In this document: positions 32,724-37,667 of the stretch, piece after piece | How positions within the stretch are numbered: the first letter of the stretch is position 1 | How the letters are laid out: each line of letters begins with the position of its first letter | Assembly (NCBI GenBank): GCA_029933365.1 | Contig: JAOZOH010000014.1 | Span: 1 to 37,667 of the forward strand | Origin: Desulfuromusa sp. | GTDB taxonomy: Bacteria > Desulfobacterota > Desulfuromonadia > Desulfuromonadales > Geopsychrobacteraceae | DNA length: 37,667 nucleotides | Direction of reading: 5' to 3' | Made by a program: the position numbers and the translations under genes | The notes under the pieces: generated by a model | What the model saw: the letters and a program-made list of their open reading frames with translations, nothing else | Databases searched by the model: none | What the model was told of the DNA's origin: nothing

Positions 32724-35000
32724 TTATTCTATCTTTCTGGCAAGCACTTCACGGGGTTTGCCGCTGCCATCTGACGGACCGACAATCCCTTCTTGCTCCA
32801 TCCGTTCGATCATGCGGGCGGCGCGGTTATAACCAACCCGTAACCGGCGTTGTACCATAGAAATAGAGGCTTGACGGCTGTCGGTGACAATTTTTAATGC
32901 TTCATCCCAAAGCACATCATATTCCTCTTCTTCCTGACCATCTGCACCCGCTGTTGGGGGGGCTTTCAGGATCGACTTGTCGTAGCTCGGCTTCCCTTGT
33001 TTGGAGAGAAAATCAACGACCCGCTGCACTTCCAATTCAGAAACAAATGCTCCATGAACCCGTTGTAGATAACCGACTCCAGGGGGGAGAAAAAGCATAT
33101 CACCCATGCCCAGCAGGGTTTCGGCACCCATCGAATCAAGGATTGTTCGTGAGTCAGTGCGGGAAAAAACCTTGAAGGAGATTCGAGTTGGAAAATTGGC
33201 CTTGATTAACCCGGTAATAACATCCACGCTGGGTCGTTGGGTTGCTAGGATCAGGTGGATTCCCGCAGCGCGTGCCATCTGTGCCAGGCGGGCGATCGAT
33301 TCCTCAATTTCACGGCCGGCAACCATCATCAGATCGGCAAGTTCGTCGACGATCACGACAATATACGGTAGGTGACCGTGCTCAAGCTCCTCTTCTGGCT
33401 CAATAAAGGGGGGAAGCTCCATTTCTGCATCGAGAATATCTTCTGCTGGTTCTGGCTCTGGAGGGAGATTTTCTGCATCTTTAGCTTCTTTGGCCAACTT
33501 GCGGTTGTAACCATCAAGGTTTCGTACCCCTTTGTCTGCCATCAGTTGATAGCGACGTTCCATCTCTCGAACTGCCCAAGCGAGTGCCAGCGATGCTTTT
33601 TTCGGGTTGGTGACGACGGGGAGTAACAGGTGGGGAATCCCCTCGTAGATTGACAATTCCAACATCTTCGGGTCGATCATGATGAGTCGTACATCGTCGG
33701 GGGTGGCACGATAAAGGAGCGAAAGAATAATGGTGTTAATCGATACCGATTTACCACTTCCGGTCGAACCTGCTACCAGCAGGTGGGGCATTTTAGCCAA
33801 ATCAGAAACGACCACCTGGCCAAAAATATCTTTGCCAAGAGCCATCGGCAGCTTGCCACTTGTTTTGCGGAAAGCTGCTGATTCGATAATTTCCTTCAGA
33901 TAAACAATCTCACGATCTTTGTTGGGAATTTCAATACCAACCACGCCGCGTCCAGGAATTGGTGCGACTATCCGGATTGAAACGGCCTGTAATGCCATTG
34001 CTAAATCATCTTGCAGGTTGGAAATTTTATTGACTTTGACTCCGGGAGCTGGGGCGAATTCATACATGGTGACGACTGGACCTGGCTTCACTTCAACCAC
34101 ATCTCCTTCAACACCAAAATCAAGAAGCTTCTTTTCCAGCATCCTGGCGGCCATGGTCAAACTGTCGCGGTCAATCGGCTTTGGCTCGCCGCCGTCATGA
34201 TTCAGCAAAGAGGCAACGGGCATATGGTAAATGCCACTCGGTTCCAAAAAGGAGAAGGCCACTTGATTTTCTTCATCGGTGGTTTTTTTCTGTTTCTTTC
34301 CTTTTTTGGATTTTGTCTCCGTCAGTTGTTTAGGTTCAGGCTGAATAATTGTCGGAGTGTGGATCTCCAAAATCTGTTTTTCTTTTTTGCGTAGTTCTTT
34401 ACGTGCATTACGCGTTTCACGGCGCCGCTCCATGCGGCGGCCCGAACGATCCAGGATGCCATCAAAGAACAAAACCAGCGAGAAGCGGGTTGAGAGGATC
34501 AGCGAAACCAGGAAAAAGACAACCAAAACGAGAGCGGCACCGCCAATATTAAGATAACGAGAGAGGAGCTGCACCAGAACTCGTCCAATGGCTCCACCCG
34601 CCTCATTAATTTGGCTACCAAACAGGGGAACGCTGGTAAATTTAAGTGCCAGTAATCCACCAAGAGCTATTTGGAGGATAAAAAAGGCAATCAGCCGGAC
34701 GAAGCGGAAATGAACTTCGCGGAATTTCAACCAGCGCCAGGCTAGATTGAGACAACCAAGGGGCCAGAGTAAAGCGGTCAGGCCAAAGGTTTGGTAAAGG
34801 AGATCTGCCAGATGGGCGCCAAAGACACCCACCAGATTATTGATTTTCTCAGGGTGAAGATTGTTGTTGAAAGAGGGATCGTCGATACTGTAGCTGCCGA
34901 GACAGATCAGGAGAAAAATTCCCAGTGCCAGCCAGACCAGCCCGAGAATTTCTTTGCGCATTCGATTTTCAGTGGGAACTTCTGGAATTTCTTTACTCAT
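32724..35000 (-). CDS. ftsK: DNA translocase FtsK
   Basis: FtsK sits at the division septum and pumps chromosome ends towards the dif site for XerCD resolution. The 758-aa protein has four N-terminal membrane helices (within about 14-180), then a short charged linker rich in Lys and Glu (about 190-250). The RecA-like motor follows, with Walker A GSTGSGKSV (Lys417) and Walker B VVIVDELADLM. A C-terminal winged-helix gamma domain (about 690-750, RRLRVGYNRAARMIERMEQ) should read the KOPS DNA motif. The linker is much shorter than in E. coli (1329 aa) and similar to SpoIIIE-size proteins. The ATG at 35000 has only a weak ribosome site. It follows rnj by 90 bp on the same strand. Confidence 0.96.
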   Translation of the reverse strand: MSKEIPEVPTENRMRKEILGLVWLALGIFLLICLGSYSIDDPSFNNNLHPEKINNLVGVFGAHLADLLYQTFGLTALLWPLGCLNLAWRWLKFREVHFRFVRLIAFFILQIALGGLLALKFTSVPLFGSQINEAGGAIGRVLVQLLSRYLNIGGAALVLVVFFLVSLILSTRFSLVLFFDGILDRSGRRMERRRETRNARKELRKKEKQILEIHTPTIIQPEPKQLTETKSKKGKKQKKTTDEENQVAFSFLEPSGIYHMPVASLLNHDGGEPKPIDRDSLTMAARMLEKKLLDFGVEGDVVEVKPGPVVTMYEFAPAPGVKVNKISNLQDDLAMALQAVSIRIVAPIPGRGVVGIEIPNKDREIVYLKEIIESAAFRKTSGKLPMALGKDIFGQVVVSDLAKMPHLLVAGSTGSGKSVSINTIILSLLYRATPDDVRLIMIDPKMLELSIYEGIPHLLLPVVTNPKKASLALAWAVREMERRYQLMADKGVRNLDGYNRKLAKEAKDAENLPPEPEPAEDILDAEMELPPFIEPEEELEHGHLPYIVVIVDELADLMMVAGREIEESIARLAQMARAAGIHLILATQRPSVDVITGLIKANFPTRISFKVFSRTDSRTILDSMGAETLLGMGDMLFLPPGVGYLQRVHGAFVSELEVQRVVDFLSKQGKPSYDKSILKAPPTAGADGQEEEEYDVLWDEALKIVTDSRQASISMVQRRLRVGYNRAARMIERMEQEGIVGPSDGSGKPREVLARKIE

Positions 35001-35003
35001 AAA

Positions 35004-35048
35004 TGATGGTCTCGCAAAAACAAATGAGATGGCTAAGCAAAAATATCG
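35004..35048. repeat. intergenic repeat, copy upstream of ftsK
   Basis: The string ATGAGAT-GGCTAAGCAAAA at 35024-35042 matches the copy at 16044-16062 in all but one of the first 19 bases. TTTTTGCGAGACCATCA on the minus strand (35004-35020) matches 16113-16129 on the plus strand with three mismatches. Both copies begin about 25 bases upstream of a leftward start codon. Confidence 0.55.
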
Positions 35049-35090
35049 ATTTCAATCAGTTTTGTAGAGAATACCCGATTATTGTTTCAG

Positions 35091-36770
35091 TTATAACTGT
35101 AAAATAACCGGTAGAATGAGAGGTCGTCGGGCGATTTGTTTGTTAAAGCAACGCCGTAATGTTTTACGGACTTCGACACGCAGTTCTTCCCAATCGCTCA
35201 GCATCTCCTGACTGTGCTCCTGCAACAGGTCACAGACCGCTTGCTTTGCCTCGGTCAATAGCACGTCACTCTCTTCATTATCTTCCGGGACAAATCCTTT
35301 GCTGAAAATTTCCGGGCCATGAACAATTTCTCCCGTTGACTGGTTAATTGCTAGCATCAAGATAACCATCCCATGGTTGGCCAAATGACGTCGATCCCGC
35401 AATTCCATTCTGCCGACATCACCTACCCCCTTGCCATCCACCAGCACCCGACCGGTTTCAAAAGGTTCGCCAAAGGTTAGTCCCTCCGCACTGACGGTGA
35501 GTTTCCGGCCATTTTCAAGGATCAGTGTGTTTTCCCGTGGCAGTCCCATTTCAATAGCCAACTGTTTATGTTTGACCAGGTGGCGATACTCACCGTGAAC
35601 TGGGACAAAGTATTTTGGTTTAACCAGATTGTGCACCAGTTTTAACTCTTCACGACTGGCGTGACCGGAAACATGAATTTCACTGGTTTTTTCGTAATAT
35701 ACTTCGGCACCGCGTCGATACAGGCTGTTAATCAGATCGCTGATCGCTTTTTCATTACCGGGGATAAATTTTGACGACAGAATGACTGTGTCACCTGGTT
35801 CCAGTTCGATCTGTTTGTGATCTCCCAGTGCAATTCGCATCAGGGCACTGAGTGGCTCGCCTTGACTGCCTGTGGTAATAATCAGTACCTGTTCCGGTGG
35901 CAGATCGCGCATGTCCCGTAGGTCAATAAATTGCTCTTCTGCAATGGTCAGGTAGCCCAACTGGCGGGCAATGTCAACATTACTGACCATGCTGCGACCG
36001 TTGATCAACAGTTTTCTTCCGGCAATTTTTGCCGCGTCGGCAATTTGCTGAATCCGGTGAATATTGGATGAAAAGGTTGCGACAATAACCCGTTGTGGGC
36101 ACTGCGGAATCATCTCTTCCAGAACTTTTCCGACGCTGCGTTCCGACAGGGTGTAACCCTCATTTTCAACATTGGTTGAATCGGCCAATAACAGCAGCAC
36201 TCCTTCTTCCCCCAATTCTGCCAATCGCGCCAGATCTGTTGTTTCCCCATCAACGGGGGTTTGGTCAATTTTGAAATCTCCAGTGTGAATAACTATTCCT
36301 GCCGCCGTTTTGATTGCCAGACCAACTCCATCAACAATAGAATGGGCAGCTCGATAGGGTTCAACTTCAAAAGGAAAGAGATCAATCTTTTCTCGCGGTT
36401 GAATCTGTACCAACTCGACCTGATGATCCAGCTCAAATTCCTTCAGTTTATTGCGCAACAATCCCAGGGTTAAGCAGGTTCCGTAGATCGCCGGCTCCCC
36501 AAGCTGGTGCCAGAGAAACGGAATCGCTCCAATATGGTCTTCATGTCCGTGAGTTAAAACCAGCCCGACAATATCTTTGGTGCGATTTTCCAGTGCACTA
36601 ACATCCGGTAAAACCAGGTCAATGCCGAACATGTAGGCTTCGGGAAACATTAGGCCACAATCGATCAGTAGAATCTTCCCTGCGTATTCAATCCCCATCA
36701 TATTCATACCGATTTCACCGAGTCCGCCAAAGGGGAGCAGGTATAGCTGTTCGGATTGTTTATCAGACAT
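35091..36770 (-). CDS. rnj: ribonuclease J
   Basis: RNase J is a metallo-beta-lactamase/beta-CASP nuclease with 5'-3' exonuclease and endonuclease activity in mRNA decay and rRNA maturation. The zinc motif LTHGHEDHIGAIP has His74, His76, Asp78 and His79. Further motifs are HTGDFKID and DSTNVE, and the beta-CASP part has TTGSQGEPLSAL and HVSGHASREEL, then VHGEYRHL. I chose the ATG at 36770 (559 aa) because AAGGAG is 9 bases upstream and the family start LYLLPFGGLGEIGMN follows. A longer frame to 36809 would overlap plsC further. It overlaps the end of plsC by 8 bp, so the two are coupled. Confidence 0.95.
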   Translation of the reverse strand: MSDKQSEQLYLLPFGGLGEIGMNMMGIEYAGKILLIDCGLMFPEAYMFGIDLVLPDVSALENRTKDIVGLVLTHGHEDHIGAIPFLWHQLGEPAIYGTCLTLGLLRNKLKEFELDHQVELVQIQPREKIDLFPFEVEPYRAAHSIVDGVGLAIKTAAGIVIHTGDFKIDQTPVDGETTDLARLAELGEEGVLLLLADSTNVENEGYTLSERSVGKVLEEMIPQCPQRVIVATFSSNIHRIQQIADAAKIAGRKLLINGRSMVSNVDIARQLGYLTIAEEQFIDLRDMRDLPPEQVLIITTGSQGEPLSALMRIALGDHKQIELEPGDTVILSSKFIPGNEKAISDLINSLYRRGAEVYYEKTSEIHVSGHASREELKLVHNLVKPKYFVPVHGEYRHLVKHKQLAIEMGLPRENTLILENGRKLTVSAEGLTFGEPFETGRVLVDGKGVGDVGRMELRDRRHLANHGMVILMLAINQSTGEIVHGPEIFSKGFVPEDNEESDVLLTEAKQAVCDLLQEHSQEMLSDWEELRVEVRKTLRRCFNKQIARRPLILPVILQL

Positions 36771-37473
36771 CTGTCGTTGCTCCTTGTAGTCTGCTGGCAA
36801 TTTGATCATGAACCTTGGTGGTCAACATATCGATATCACAACTTTTTAGACCTTCTGTCGTAATTGGTTGGAGAAATTCCATTTTCAGTAAACCGCTAGC
36901 GATTCGCCAGCGACCTTTGGGCTGGATTTGATAGCTACCATGGATAACAATTGGAACAACAGGAACTTGTGCTTTAGCCGCAATCAGCAGGGCTCCCTTT
37001 TTAAATTCCTGGAGCTGACCATTCGGCGTCCGAGTCCCTTCGGGGAAAATAACCACTGAAGCTCCTTCCTTAATGCGCTGGGCGGCTGCAATGACACTGT
37101 GCATTGTTTTACGCCGGTTGGAACGATCTATCGGGATAAAGCCGCTACGTTTCATGGCCAGACCGAAAAGCGGAATTCTGAATAGTTCTTGTTTGGCCAT
37201 CCAGCGAAACTGGATTGGTAAACCTGCGTAGATGATTGGAATATCAAAGTTACTCTGGTGATTGGAGACATAGATGGCCGAACCAGCATGGGGGATATTT
37301 TCGGCGCCCTGGATCTGTACTTTTAATCCCGCAAAAAACAGACAGCTGCGTCCCCAAAAACGGACAAAAGAGTGCATCCTTTGCGGGCCAAAAGGTGAAA
37401 TAAATAGAGCCAGAAAGGTTGCAATCAGCGTCCATGGATAAAAAAACAAATAGAAAAAAAACGTGCGTAGCAC
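36763..37473 (-). CDS. plsC: 1-acyl-sn-glycerol-3-phosphate acyltransferase
   Basis: PlsC acylates lysophosphatidic acid to phosphatidic acid at the inner membrane. One N-terminal hydrophobic region (about 4-28) anchors it. The acyltransferase motifs are NHQSNFD (HX4D with His72 and Asp77), a second block with SGFIPIDRSNR, FPEGTRTPNG, and VPVVPIVIHGS. I propose the GTG at 37473 (236 aa): AAGGG lies 6 bases upstream, and the alternative ATG at 37506 falls inside the predicted -10 box. The first 11 residues of the longer reading (MLYLHFSEGIS) have no family support. It is the first gene of a run with rnj and ftsK. Confidence 0.9.
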   Translation of the reverse strand: MLRTFFFYLFFYPWTLIATFLALFISPFGPQRMHSFVRFWGRSCLFFAGLKVQIQGAENIPHAGSAIYVSNHQSNFDIPIIYAGLPIQFRWMAKQELFRIPLFGLAMKRSGFIPIDRSNRRKTMHSVIAAAQRIKEGASVVIFPEGTRTPNGQLQEFKKGALLIAAKAQVPVVPIVIHGSYQIQPKGRWRIASGLLKMEFLQPITTEGLKSCDIDMLTTKVHDQIASRLQGATTDV

Positions 37474-37504
37474 GGAGATCCCTTCAGAAAAGTGTAAATA
37501 TAGC

Positions 37505-37533
37505 ATAATACTGATTCAGGGGGGAGCTCGCAA
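37505..37533 (-). promoter_or_regulatory. sigma70-like promoter of plsC-rnj-ftsK
   Basis: On the minus strand TTGCGA (4 of 6) and TATTAT (5 of 6) are separated by exactly 17 bases. The transcript would begin near 37498 and give a leader of about 25 nt to the GTG start at 37473. Confidence 0.5.
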
Positions 37534-37667
37534 AATCATTCCAAGAGAGAATACATGATACTGGGGGAGTAGAGTTGCCGTTCAGGGGTATATCAAACAC
37601 TACGCTAAAAATAGATCATAACCGCATTTCAGCATCAACAAAGTCAGGACAAAGCGGAATACAGGAA

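Noticed and set aside
36771..36809. Upstream start of RNase J adding 13 residues
   Set aside because: It lies inside the plsC end, and the AAGGAG site points to the ATG at 36770.
1..37667. Mobile elements, prophage or tRNA-linked island
   Set aside because: No transposase, integrase, tRNA or terminal repeat was seen on either strand.

Overview
The window looks like chromosomal DNA of a Gram-negative, non-enteric bacterium. It is most likely a deltaproteobacterium of the Desulfuromonadales/Geobacter type. That is an inference from gene style: a GH57 enzyme inside a glycogen operon, RNase J next to plsC and ftsK, many-domain PAS/Cache signalling proteins, and surface-type thrombospondin-3 repeats of the CPNDPNK...GICGCG kind. 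I see no tRNA, rRNA, CRISPR array, IS element or phage gene. Coding density is high and every long gene reads intact.

Layout. (1) 1-2.2 kb: an unrecognised 242-aa protein (+) convergent with threonine ammonia-lyase (-). (2) 2.3-7.7 kb (+): a compact run of a Pycsar-effector-like membrane protein (DUF5706/PycTM type), rsmE, an EamA transporter, rsgA and a periplasmic-sensor diguanylate cyclase. The first two genes overlap by 4 bp. (3) 7.9-12.2 kb (-): an apparently AT-richer three-gene operon for exported proteins of unknown function: a 370-aa secreted protein, a 702-aa Cys-rich TSP3-repeat protein and a TPR protein. A 397-bp non-coding stretch follows, then a small three-helix membrane protein (+). 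(4) 13.0-28.0 kb (-): a tightly packed glycogen operon in transcription order glgC, glk, GH57, malQ, glgB, glgA, glgP, followed by a CLC chloride transporter/channel and an L-2-hydroxyglutarate oxidase-type enzyme. A sigma70-like promoter lies 5' of glgC. (5) 28.2-29.3 kb (-): an AbiEi-type antitoxin-like protein without a toxin partner. (6) 29.5-32.7 kb (+): a double-Cache, double-PAS hybrid histidine kinase. (7) 32.7-37.5 kb (-): plsC, RNase J and ftsK, with a promoter whose -10 box covers the longest-ORF start of plsC and so argues for a downstream GTG start.

How the genes work together. The glycogen cluster encodes both directions of storage metabolism. GlgC makes ADP-glucose, GlgA extends and GlgB branches the polymer. 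GlgP, MalQ and the GH57 enzyme take it apart or remodel it, and Glk returns free glucose to glucose-6-phosphate. Stop/start overlaps (malQ/glgB, glgB/glgA, glgA/glgP) suggest coupled translation. RsmE and RsgA are ribosome maturation factors. RNase J and FtsK are housekeeping.

Least explained parts: the secreted TSP3/TPR operon with a duplicated unnamed C-terminal module; the two solitary defence-type proteins (PycTM-like and AbiEi-like); the CLC protein with channel-like residue changes; and a two-part intergenic repeat found upstream of both clc and ftsK.
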